This document shows positions 55,301 to 63,370 of a stretch of 64,000 nucleotides of DNA, piece by piece. The DNA is from Cryomorphaceae bacterium (GTDB taxonomy: Bacteria; Bacteroidota; Bacteroidia; Flavobacteriales_D; Cryomorphaceae). The notes beneath the pieces were generated by a model that worked only from the letters and a program-made list of their open reading frames with translations, made no database searches and was not told the origin of the DNA. The position numbers and the translations under genes were made by a program. Position 1 is the first letter of the stretch. Every line of letters begins with the position of its first letter. The stretch spans positions 1-64,000 of the forward strand of contig PXBH01000074.1 of NCBI GenBank assembly GCA_003565555.1, given 5' to 3'.

Positions 55301-58300
55301 TCTGTTTGGAAATTTGTTTACACCGCCATCGACGATTGCGGACGTGAATCAGAGCCCGCAGAGCAAACGGTAACCATCGAGAATGACGGTCCGACCATCG
55401 CACTGATGAACCCCGAAGTAACCATTGAATGCGCTGCCGATGCTGCGCCCGACTTCGAAGGGGTGATCACAACTACCTCTTGCGGACTCACAGATTCAGT
55501 AACCGTAGAAGGTCCGATTCTCGTGACCGGCGAAAACGGCAACTGCGACGGTGACGTTTGGAACTTTATCTACACGGTGACCGACGCTTGCGGCCGCGAG
55601 GCTTCAGCCGTACAAACCGTAACGATCGAGAACGACGGACCTGTAATCACGGCTCCCGAAGACGTGGTGATCGAGTGTGCGGAAGACGCTGCTGCGGACC
55701 TTGACGGGGCCATGGTGATAACTTCTTGCGAACTCGACTTCGAAGTATTCGCCGAAGGCCCGCTCCTCGTTGAAGGCGACGGTTTCTGTGACGGCTCCGT
55801 TTGGAAATTCGTCTACACAGCTATTGATGCTTGCGGACGCGAGTCTGAGCCCTCCGAGCAAATGGTAACCATCCAAAACGACGGACCTACCATCGCGGCG
55901 CCTGCAGATGCTGAGACCGACTGCGTAGACGGTATCACGCCCGACTTTGACGGCGTTGAATTTACCGTAGCCTGCGGACTGGACTTCGACATCACGGCTA
56001 CCGACCCCGAACTCGTAGAGGGTACGGGTTCTTGCAACGGCACTCAATACACCATCACGTACACCATCACCGATGAGTGCGAGCGAACTGCCGAAAGTGT
56101 TCAAACCTTCACCATTTTCAACGAAGGCCTGACCGTGGATGAGCCCGCATTGCCCCAAGACACAAGCGTGGAGTGCTACGAGGACATTACCTCTGACCCC
56201 ATGGCTGTGTACAATGCAGTGGCTACCTCTTGCAGCACCGATGTGTTTGTTCAGGTTGTACCGCCCACCAAGGCTTGCTGCGATGCAAACTGCCCGGGTA
56301 CCGAGTACACCATGACTTACACCGTAATCGATGCCTGCGGCAATACTTTTACTCACCTTCAAATCTTCACCATTGAGAACGACGGGCCGGAAATCACAGC
56401 CCCCGAAGACATGATGGTGACTTGCTTTGAAGATATCGCTGTCGACATTGACGGTGTTGAAGCCTCAGCGGCTTGTGACCTCGAACTCTCCGAAGTGACT
56501 GCTTCGGAAATCATGCCTTCCTCTTCGGATGCCGAAGGTTGCCCCGGTGATGTGTACACCGTGGAGTATTCCGTGACCGACGAGTGCGGACGTACGAGCA
56601 CTGCCGTTCAGACTTTCACCATCGAGAACGAAGGCCCGAGCATTACCGCACCCGCCGATGTGACGCTTGCCTGCGCTGCTGACGCTGTGGTAGATTCACT
56701 CGGTGCCACGGTTGAAACCTTCTGCGGAATCGGATTTACAGTGACCAACAGCGGACTCCAGCTTGTAGAAGGCGAAAACGGATTCTGCGACGGCGCAATT
56801 TGGAAAGTCACTTTTACTGTGACCGACGACTGCGGCGGAACCGCTTCCGATGACCAGTTCATCTACATCGAAAATGACGGTCTCGAATTGCCGATGGCCC
56901 CCGAGAATCTCGATATCCCCTGTGATGCAGAGATCCCCGAGGCTGCCGTGCTGACTGCCGTTGATCCTTGCGGAATGACCGTTGAAGCAGACTTTACTGA
57001 AGTGACTACCGAAGGAAGCTGCGCCAATGAATTCCTCATCACACGCACATGGAGCTTTGACGACGGATGCGGTATGCCCGATGTCCTGACGCAGGTCATC
57101 AACGTGTCTGATGAAGAAGCCCCGGTTTGGAATCAGGAATGTGCTTTGTCTACCACTTACTTCACTTCTAACGGCACTGCTTGTCCGTCAGAAGCGGGAT
57201 TCTCACTTGCCGAAGGCGATGAAATCACCGTGAATGACACCTACACCTTTGCCGGTGAAATGATCCCGAACCTTGCGGGATGCGTGACCGACAATTGCAC
57301 GGCCGCCGATGATCTGATCATCCGCGTGGTGAGCATCACCGACGAAGGAGATGACTGCGAGCGTACCTTCGAAATCACTTTCGAAGCCGAAGACGAGTGC
57401 GGTAACATCGCGGGCGGATTCAGCTGCGAGTTCACCGTAATCGACGACGAAGCTCCGGTGGCACCCGAAGCACCCGCCGACATGGACGTGACCTGCGATG
57501 CAGGCGCTCCCGAAGGTGAGATGCTGACTGCTCTTGACGCTTGTGCCGGCGAAATCACCGTTGCCCCCGTTGACTCGATCATCGAAGGCGACTGTGTGAA
57601 TAACTTCACGGTAATCCGTACCTGGACCTTCAGCGACGGTTGCGGCAACACCTCAGAGGTGAGCCAAACCATCAACGTCTCGGACGAGGAAGCCCCCGAA
57701 TGGGACTTTGACTGCGAACTGACCAATACCTACTTCACAAGTGATATGGGTGTGGACTGTCCCGCAGACGCCGGCTTCTCTCTCGAAGTGGGTGACGAAA
57801 TCACCACAAGCGACACCTACACCTTCGCGGGACAGACTGTTCCCTCACTCGGAACCTGCGTGAGCGACAACTGTACTGCCAACGAAGACCTGATTATCCG
57901 CGTCGCGGACATCAGCTCGGAAGGAAGCACCTGCGAGAAAGTTTTCGTGATCACCTTCGAAGCAGAAGATGAATGCGGAAACGTATCCGAAGGATTCAGC
58001 TGTACTTTCACCGTGATCGACGATGTAGCACCGGAGCTCTTTATGCCCGAGGCTACAAGCGCTGATATCACTTGCCAGCAAGTAGACCCGACCCAAGCAG
58101 AAATGTTCGGAAACGGTGAGCTCAACAGCGCTGAAGAAGCGGCCTTCCTCTCTACGGTTCGCCCCCTCTTTGCACAAAACGGATTGATCCCCACCGGAAC
58201 AGCCGATGACTGCAACGACAGCGACTGGGATGAAATCGACGTAAACGTGATCACCGAAGGCCTCGAGTGCCCCGCGGTAGCCATCCTTCAGTGCTTCTTC

Positions 58301-60154
58301 GTAGCGACTGATGCCTGCGGAAACACTTCAGCTCCGCAAATCACGCAGCTCGTGATTAACTCTGTCAACGGACCTACAATTGAAGCGCCCGCAGACACCG
58401 AAATCACATGTGCTTCCGATGCCATGCCGAATACGGCAGGTGCAACGGCTTCTGCCGACTGCGGACTCGACTTCGAGGTGACTGCTGAGGGTCCCAACCT
58501 GATTTCAGGTGACGGATTCTGCGACGGCTCCGTTTGGGAATTCGTTTACATCGTAACGGATGCATGTCAGCGTACTGACTCTGCTGTGCAAACGGTGACC
58601 ATCTCTAATATGGGCCCGAGCATCACGTCTTGCGGAGGCGACATCACTGTGCCCACCGTTGAAGACATCGACGTTTCGACTGATGATGTAGTATTCGAGG
58701 CAGACTGTGAAGACATCGAAGCCTTTGTAACGATCAGCGAACCCGAAATCGAAGACCTCGGTTGTGACGGACTCTTCTACACCTACACCTACATGGTGAT
58801 GGATGACTGCGGACGTACCGATGAGTGCTCACGTACCATTACTGTAGCAGACAATCCGAATTGCGGAGGTCCCTCGATCATCCCTTGCTTCGGTGCAGAG
58901 GTACTCGACTTTTTCCAAGGACCGCAAACCAACGGACAGCCCGTTGCAGCTGACAGAAGCGACCCGCTCGTTGTACTCGGTGAGCCTTCACTGGACAACT
59001 CTGCAGGCAACTTCTTCTCTCTCGGTGTGGGAGGTTATATCGATATTGCCTTCGAAGGCATCGTGCCTGACCTTCCCGGAAATGACATCCTCGTGGTGGA
59101 AACCTCCTTCTCAGGTGATGAGTGCGGTTTCAGCGATGATGAGTTTGCCGACATCGAGCTGACACAGGACGGAATCACTTGGGTTGAATACGGAACTATT
59201 TGCCGCAACGAAGAAATCGACATCGCCGTGACCGGCCTCGAGTTCGTCGTTGCCATCCGTATCATCAACTCAGCGATGACCACCACACTCGACGGATACG
59301 ATGTAGACGGTGTAGTAGCCCTCCAGGGCTGTGAGCCGAATGACTTCGATATCCCCGAGGGTGACTGCTACGCAACGGAAGTACTGGTTTACGACCCTGT
59401 AGGGCCGATCGCTGCTGACCGTATGGATCCCACGCAAGCCTTGGGTGAGCCCGAACGTGACAACACCATCAACTTTGTGTCACTCGGATTCGGCGGAAGC
59501 CTGATCCTCGGATTTGACGGATTCGCTCCGGCACTCCCCGACGTAGATGACCTCGAGGTTGTGGAAACCACCTTCGGCGACAATGACTGCGTGTCCTTTG
59601 AAGAGCGTGCCGATGTGTACGTATCTCAGCAGGTAGTGAACGATCCTTCCGAAATCGATGACGCCCTCTTCGTCTACGTAGGACAGAGCTGCACCAACGG
59701 TGAGTTCTTCGACGTGCACGCTGAAACAGGATTCGACTACTTCACCCTCGTGAAGATCGTAGATGTAACGCCCGAAGAAGCGCAGCTTCCCGGACGTGAC
59801 GGTTACGACGTGGACGGAATTGTACTCATCCACAACTGTGATGAGGAAATCCTCCCCACTCCGCAGCCTACGCCTATGATGTCGAATACTTCGGTGAACG
59901 TAATGGAAACATTCCCGAACCCGACGGACGGAATGTCTAACGTAACATTCACTACCGGCAAAACGCTGCGCACACTCCTCCAAGTGTACGATGCAAGCGG
60001 ACGTGAAATCGCTACCCTGTTTAACCAAACCGCTGATGCAGGTGTGGAATACAGACTGGATTTCGACGGAAGCAATATGCCGAACGGAATGTACATCTAC
60101 CGATTGACGACGCCGGATGAGGTCATCATCCGCAAGTTTATGATCGCGAGATAA
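52307..60154 (+). CDS. Giant secreted HYR-like repeat protein with a T9SS sorting domain
   Basis: A 2,615-residue exported protein. It begins with a long signal peptide (hydrophobic core MLFSLIAVLFVSVAGFAQ). From about residue 100 to 2190 there are some twenty Ig/HYR-like repeats of 80-90 residues with the pattern NDGPTI..ECA.DA..C..VTVEGP..CDGSVW.FTYTVTDECGR; each has four or so Cys. Two rarer pairs of longer repeats occur (the FMPE..TCQQVD type and the TYFTS..TYTFAG type). Two galactose-binding-like domains then follow (ADRSDP..LGEPS..SLGVGGY and ADRMDP..LGEPE..SLGFGGS). The C-terminal 80 residues (ETFPNPTDGMSNVTF to IIRKFMIAR) are a type A T9SS sorting domain. Very acidic, few lysines. Probably an adhesin or surface fibre. 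Confidence 0.93.
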   Translation: MKPRATNEVSSQTSFDAVCSSGGKLSALPMLFSLIAVLFVSVAGFAQKGAVPVKQTQPPTVIVINDYYPGEGHVPAEVASYAFARENGGEDAPSPVINTCPSDLTVECFLDVDHVVSELSYDIFCGPAAFVFIYQPPGILDTGSCPGTEYEIVYEVWDQCGGNTQCTQTFTIDNDGPAITFCPTGGEIESADQAVSDTDALQYEVSCPEDPLCAEITKEVSLTESYDPCLGELFIFTYTITDGCDRSTSCEQVFNILPPALDIVCEEDETVECLSDIMPSEADVEIINAIDDPSVSTDLEIGEITLVSGQDGCDGAVYAVTYTVTDDCEREASCTRNFTLENEGPTIELMNPEVTIECAADAAADLEGVITSTSCELGDSVTVEGPVLVSGENGNCAGDVWNFIYTVTDECGRSASATQVVNIDNAAPTIEAPAALVFECAEDAEANPEDAVVTTSCELGFEISVEGPELVEGDGFCDGSVWKFTYTATDDCGRESEPAEQMVTIENDGPTIELMNPEITIACAADAAPDFEGVIASSACTLSDSVTVEGPVLITGENGNCSGDVWNFTYTVTDECGRTASAVQTVNIENDGPTIVAPEDVVLTCAADAAPDTEGTAVTTSCGLGFEVTAEGPELLEGDGFCPGSVWQFTYTVTDDCGRTDSDTQLVTIENDGPSVTAPDDISIDCSDSTDPEFTGEATAFFPCGEGEITFEDLPIEDNCPQTLVRVWSASDGCSTVTAEQTITITDTTAPELFMPEVTEGEVTCQQVDADQAIAFGNGTLTPEENQAFLNVVRPLFMQNGLVPTGTQDDCNDSEWDEIGVNVITEGFDDCTTRVILECIFVAIDECGNTSEPASTFLAVVSVNDPSITAPEDVVIECAEDAAPNFADVMASADCNLAFEVDADGPELLEGDGFCSGSVWQFTYIVTDECGRTATDTQLVTIENEGPTIEAPAAVVFECAEDAVANPEDAVVTTSCGFDFEVTTEGPILVSGDGFCDGSVWKFVYTAIDDCGRESEPAEQTVTIENDGPTIALMNPEVTIECAADAAPDFEGVITTTSCGLTDSVTVEGPILVTGENGNCDGDVWNFIYTVTDACGREASAVQTVTIENDGPVITAPEDVVIECAEDAAADLDGAMVITSCELDFEVFAEGPLLVEGDGFCDGSVWKFVYTAIDACGRESEPSEQMVTIQNDGPTIAAPADAETDCVDGITPDFDGVEFTVACGLDFDITATDPELVEGTGSCNGTQYTITYTITDECERTAESVQTFTIFNEGLTVDEPALPQDTSVECYEDITSDPMAVYNAVATSCSTDVFVQVVPPTKACCDANCPGTEYTMTYTVIDACGNTFTHLQIFTIENDGPEITAPEDMMVTCFEDIAVDIDGVEASAACDLELSEVTASEIMPSSSDAEGCPGDVYTVEYSVTDECGRTSTAVQTFTIENEGPSITAPADVTLACAADAVVDSLGATVETFCGIGFTVTNSGLQLVEGENGFCDGAIWKVTFTVTDDCGGTASDDQFIYIENDGLELPMAPENLDIPCDAEIPEAAVLTAVDPCGMTVEADFTEVTTEGSCANEFLITRTWSFDDGCGMPDVLTQVINVSDEEAPVWNQECALSTTYFTSNGTACPSEAGFSLAEGDEITVNDTYTFAGEMIPNLAGCVTDNCTAADDLIIRVVSITDEGDDCERTFEITFEAEDECGNIAGGFSCEFTVIDDEAPVAPEAPADMDVTCDAGAPEGEMLTALDACAGEITVAPVDSIIEGDCVNNFTVIRTWTFSDGCGNTSEVSQTINVSDEEAPEWDFDCELTNTYFTSDMGVDCPADAGFSLEVGDEITTSDTYTFAGQTVPSLGTCVSDNCTANEDLIIRVADISSEGSTCEKVFVITFEAEDECGNVSEGFSCTFTVIDDVAPELFMPEATSADITCQQVDPTQAEMFGNGELNSAEEAAFLSTVRPLFAQNGLIPTGTADDCNDSDWDEIDVNVITEGLECPAVAILQCFFVATDACGNTSAPQITQLVINSVNGPTIEAPADTEITCASDAMPNTAGATASADCGLDFEVTAEGPNLISGDGFCDGSVWEFVYIVTDACQRTDSAVQTVTISNMGPSITSCGGDITVPTVEDIDVSTDDVVFEADCEDIEAFVTISEPEIEDLGCDGLFYTYTYMVMDDCGRTDECSRTITVADNPNCGGPSIIPCFGAEVLDFFQGPQTNGQPVAADRSDPLVVLGEPSLDNSAGNFFSLGVGGYIDIAFEGIVPDLPGNDILVVETSFSGDECGFSDDEFADIELTQDGITWVEYGTICRNEEIDIAVTGLEFVVAIRIINSAMTTTLDGYDVDGVVALQGCEPNDFDIPEGDCYATEVLVYDPVGPIAADRMDPTQALGEPERDNTINFVSLGFGGSLILGFDGFAPALPDVDDLEVVETTFGDNDCVSFEERADVYVSQQVVNDPSEIDDALFVYVGQSCTNGEFFDVHAETGFDYFTLVKIVDVTPEEAQLPGRDGYDVDGIVLIHNCDEEILPTPQPTPMMSNTSVNVMETFPNPTDGMSNVTFTTGKTLRTLLQVYDASGREIATLFNQTADAGVEYRLDFDGSNMPNGMYIYRLTTPDEVIIRKFMIAR
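53584..54083 (+). repeat. First copy of the two-repeat block
   Basis: About 500 bases coding for one ECAEDAEANPEDAV-type and one MNPEITIACAADA-type repeat; a closely similar block occurs at 55142-55641, a likely internal duplication of the gene. Confidence 0.75.
54550..54890 (+). repeat. Long repeat type L, copy 1
   Basis: Codes for APELFMPEVTEGEVTCQQVD through a FLNVVRPLFMQNGLVPTGT segment; its partner is near 58030-58330 (FLSTVRPLFAQNGLIPTGT), with DDCNDS.WDEI in both. The 3.4-kb distance shows that the module moved within the gene. Confidence 0.7.
55142..55641 (+). repeat. Second copy of the two-repeat block
   Basis: Same order and near-identical motifs as 53584-54083 (ECAEDAVANPEDAV then MNPEVTIECAADA), showing higher-order duplication of a pair of repeats. 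Confidence 0.75.
58030..58330 (+). repeat. Long repeat type L, copy 2
   Basis: Partner of the copy near 54550; contains APELFMPEATSADITCQQVD and DDCNDSDWDEI. Confidence 0.7.
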
Positions 60155-60203
60155 GCAGACGGAAACCATGAGGGCCCTTCGGGTCACTCATGCCCAAAAC
60201 GTA

Positions 60204-60239
60204 AAATCCCCCTCACCTTCCGGTGGGGGGGATTTTTTT
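60204..60239 (+). terminator. Intrinsic terminator of the giant repeat gene
   Basis: A 14-bp stem AAATCCCCCTCACC/GGTGGGGGGGATTT (one G-T pair), a TTCC loop and seven T, 50 bases after the stop. Confidence 0.92.
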
Positions 60240-60300
60240 ATCCTTTCGAAAAACACAATGAGGCCTGCCCCGGCACAGGTGTTTGCCGGAGCAAAAGAAC

Positions 60301-62400
60301 TCAGGAAATCCTGCTCCAATTGGGTTTGTTCCGAAACAGCTCGGCTGCACGACGGGCCACCGGGAGGTTCTCGGGGTTTTCGAGACGCGGATCCTCTTCC
60401 AAAATATCTGCCGCTGCGTTGCGGGCGTATTGCAATACCTTGGCATCGGTGGCGAGGTTGGCAATTTTCAAGTCCAATATCCCGCTCTGCCGCGTCCCCA
60501 TAAGATCCCCCGGGCCGCGCAGCTCGAGATCCACTTCTGCAATGCGAAAACCGTCATTGGTCTCCGTCATGGTTTTCATACGTTTGCGGGCATCGTTGCT
60601 GAGCTTCTTATCCGATACGAGAATACAATACGACCGCTCCGCGCCCCGCCCTACCCTGCCGCGCAACTGATGGAGCTGGGAAAGTCCGAAACGCTGTGCG
60701 CTTTCGATCACCATCACGGATGCATTCGGCACGTTTACACCTACCTCGATCACTGTGGTGGCCACCATGATCTGTGTCTTCCCTTTTGCAAATCGGTTCA
60801 TCTCCCAGTCCTTGTCTTCCGGCTTCATCTTCCCGTGGAGGATGCTGACCTGATATTCGGGCTTCGGAAATCGGCGGGTAATACTCTCATAGCCGTCGGT
60901 CAAATCTTTCAAATCCAAAGTAGCCGACTCTTCGATCAGCGGGTAGACCACATAGACCTGTCGTCCGCGGCGAATTTGGTCCTCCATAAAACCGAAGATC
61001 CGGATGCGCGACCCGTCATAAACATGGGAGGTCTGCACGGGTTTTCGTCCGGGCGGGAGCTCATCGATCACGCTCACATCCAAATCCCCGTAGAGGGTCA
61101 TGGCCAAAGTGCGCGGTATGGGAGTGGCCGTCATCACCAAAATATGCGGAGGCCGGGTATTCTTCTTCCAGAGCTTGGCCCGCTGCGCTACACCGAAGCG
61201 GTGCTGCTCATCGATGATGGCCAAACCGAGGTTTTGAAAAACCACCCGGTCTTCCAGCAAGGCATGGGTGCCGATGAGCACATTCAGCGCCCCCGAACGC
61301 GCGGCTTCATCAATCTCCCGCCGCCGTTTGGCCTTTACCGATCCGGTGAGCAGATCAATTTTCAAGGGCATACCCCGAAAAAATGCGGAAAAAGTTTCGA
61401 AGTGTTGGTTGGCCAAAATCTCCGTAGGTGCCATGATGGAGACCTGAAATCCGTTGTCGATGGCAATCAGGGCGGAAAGGGCCGCAACCACAGTCTTACC
61501 GCTGCCCACATCACCTTGGAGCAGCCTGTTCATTTGGTAACCGGAGCGCAAGTCTCGGCGGATTTCCTTCATCACGCGCTTTTGGGCGCCGGTGAGCTCA
61601 AAGGGCAAGTGGTGCTCATAAAAGGAACGGAATGCCTCAGCGACATTCTCAAATACAAATCCGCGGGATTGGGCCGTGCGCAATTCCTTTTTCATCAACA
61701 GCTCGAGCTGAACGTAGAAAAGCTCTTCAAACTTCAACCGCCTCCGGGCATGCTTCACATCCTCCTCCTTCCCGGGTTGGTGGATGGCATAAACCGCATC
61801 CGCTTTGGCGGGCAGCTTGAGTGTCTCGGTCAGCGATCGGGGGAGGGTCTCTCGAATCTGTCCGCGGGCCTGAGCGAGTAGCTTGGCGATCACCTTTTCC
61901 AGACCCTTAGATGAAAGACCCAATTTGGAAAGCTTCTCAGTGGCGGAATACACGGGCTGCATATACCCGTCGATCTCCGCACCGGGAGCGATACGCTCAA
62001 ACTCGGGATGTGCAATGCTCGGGCGCCCTTTAAAACTGCCCACCTTTCCGAAAAAGAGATATTCCGCGCCGGAGATAAGCTGCGGAGCGATGTAGGAAGC
62101 CCCTTTAAACCAGACCAACTCGGCGCTGCCCGTGCCATCGCTGACCACGGCGCGCAACCGTTTTGTTCGCCCCGCACCCTCCTGCTTTACAACTCCGAGT
62201 TTTCCGCGAATCTGTACCGGATCGGGACCTTCACGCAGCATGGCGATCGACTGCACCACAGAGCGGTCGATATAGCGAAAGGGATAGTGCGCCAGCAGGT
62301 CCTCCACCGTGCGCAGCCCAAACTCCTCTGCCAGCAATGCGGCACGGCGCTCTCCGATACCGAAGATGTATTCCAAAGGCGTATTGAGCAGGGCGTTCAA
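60301..62400 (-). CDS. recG: ATP-dependent DNA helicase RecG
   Basis: Branch-migration helicase acting on stalled forks and Holliday junctions. An N-terminal wedge/OB domain is followed by helicase domains: Walker A LLQGDVGSGKTVVA, DEQH box in IIDEQHRFG, MTATPIPRTLAM, and QLRGRVGRG. TTG 62400 gives a start MNALLNTPLEYIFGIG, matching flavobacterial RecG (MNxxLLxTPIEYLKGVG) and a length of 699. The frame is open to a TTG at 62475. A -7-like TACTTTTA lies at 62429-62436 (minus strand). Convergent with the terminator of the repeat gene. Confidence 0.93.
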   Translation of the reverse strand: MNALLNTPLEYIFGIGERRAALLAEEFGLRTVEDLLAHYPFRYIDRSVVQSIAMLREGPDPVQIRGKLGVVKQEGAGRTKRLRAVVSDGTGSAELVWFKGASYIAPQLISGAEYLFFGKVGSFKGRPSIAHPEFERIAPGAEIDGYMQPVYSATEKLSKLGLSSKGLEKVIAKLLAQARGQIRETLPRSLTETLKLPAKADAVYAIHQPGKEEDVKHARRRLKFEELFYVQLELLMKKELRTAQSRGFVFENVAEAFRSFYEHHLPFELTGAQKRVMKEIRRDLRSGYQMNRLLQGDVGSGKTVVAALSALIAIDNGFQVSIMAPTEILANQHFETFSAFFRGMPLKIDLLTGSVKAKRRREIDEAARSGALNVLIGTHALLEDRVVFQNLGLAIIDEQHRFGVAQRAKLWKKNTRPPHILVMTATPIPRTLAMTLYGDLDVSVIDELPPGRKPVQTSHVYDGSRIRIFGFMEDQIRRGRQVYVVYPLIEESATLDLKDLTDGYESITRRFPKPEYQVSILHGKMKPEDKDWEMNRFAKGKTQIMVATTVIEVGVNVPNASVMVIESAQRFGLSQLHQLRGRVGRGAERSYCILVSDKKLSNDARKRMKTMTETNDGFRIAEVDLELRGPGDLMGTRQSGILDLKIANLATDAKVLQYARNAAADILEEDPRLENPENLPVARRAAELFRNKPNWSRIS

Positions 62401-62531
62401 GAAGGGATTGTAAAGCAGACTGTGGCGATAAAAGTAAGAAACGTGCGCCACTTCTCTCTCCGTCAAGAAGGACAAGCGGGATAAACGGGAGAATGCATTA
62501 ACTATCTTCGCCTTTTCTTGTTCTGATTTCC

Positions 62532-63302
62532 GTGAAGAAAAAAAACCTCAACCCGATTCAAAGCCGTCAGGCCTTTCGGCTCTACATCGCTCTGGCGGGT
62601 GTCTTCATTGCATGCTTGGTGGCGGGAAACCTGATTTTCCAGAAGTTCTTCTACTGGCAGCCCTTCGCCGGGCTAACCTTCGGGGCTGATCCCGGCAGCC
62701 TTTGGCACGGGTTGACGCAGTACACCTTCGAGATCTCCGTAGGCATCATCCCCTACCCCCTAACTTTTTTGGTCACCGATATCATCAGCGAGATCTACGG
62801 CCGAAAAAAGGCCAACCTGGTGGTTTTTGCCGGACTTTTTGCCACGGTTTTCATATTCATTGTCGTGGTGCTGGCGCAACTGGCCCCCGCTACAGACTTT
62901 TCGCCGGTGAGCGACAGCGTATTCGAACGCGTTTTCGGATTTACCGGGGTAGCGGTGACCGCCTCAATGACCGCCTACCTCCTGGCCCAGCTTGTGGATA
63001 TTCGCATTTTCCATTTCTGGAAAAGAGTGACCAATGGCCGCATGCGCTGGGTGCGCAACAATTTCTCTACCGTGGCATCCCAACTTATCGATACCGCCGT
63101 GGTGCTGCTTTTGCTCTGCGCCTTCGGGGCCATCCCTTGGGAGCTTTTCGGAGCCCTTTTGCTCAACGGATTTCTTTTTAAGGTGCTGGTCGCGGCTTTC
63201 GACACGCCCCTGTTTTACCTGGCCACTGCAGTGCTGCGCAGAAAGTTCGGACTCGCACCGGGTGAAGAAGTAGAATTTGTCGGTTTAGGTTTACAAGATT
63301 GA
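62532..63302 (+). CDS. Queuosine precursor transporter (YhhQ/VUT family)
   Basis: A 256-residue protein with about six transmembrane helices. Family features: FEISVGIIPYPLTFLVTDIISEIYGRKKAN and, later, RWVRNNFSTVASQLIDTAVVLLLLC. It imports preQ0/preQ1, the queuosine precursor. The start is GTG 62532. Divergent from recG with a 131-base gap. Confidence 0.92.
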   Translation: MKKKNLNPIQSRQAFRLYIALAGVFIACLVAGNLIFQKFFYWQPFAGLTFGADPGSLWHGLTQYTFEISVGIIPYPLTFLVTDIISEIYGRKKANLVVFAGLFATVFIFIVVVLAQLAPATDFSPVSDSVFERVFGFTGVAVTASMTAYLLAQLVDIRIFHFWKRVTNGRMRWVRNNFSTVASQLIDTAVVLLLLCAFGAIPWELFGALLLNGFLFKVLVAAFDTPLFYLATAVLRRKFGLAPGEEVEFVGLGLQD

Positions 63303-63337
63303 AACCGGCTTTGCGTAAGCCGGGACGGCAAATTCAT

Positions 63338-63345
63338 TAGCTTTG
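63338..63345 (+). promoter_or_regulatory. Candidate -7 promoter element of the DsbD-like gene
   Basis: TAGCTTTG matches TAnnTTTG 25 bases before the ATG, with TTTG at 63310-63313, 24 bases upstream. Confidence 0.55.
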
Positions 63346-63370
63346 CTCCTGATTTTTGACCTGAATATTC

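Noticed and set aside
53300-56600. Regular repeats that could suggest a CRISPR or satellite array
   Set aside because: Units are about 255 bases, in frame and coding for a diverged protein repeat; there are no short identical repeats separated by unique spacers.
52307-60154. Many open frames on the minus strand of the giant repeat gene
   Set aside because: They recur with the same phase in each repeat, a by-product of the codon composition of the true frame.
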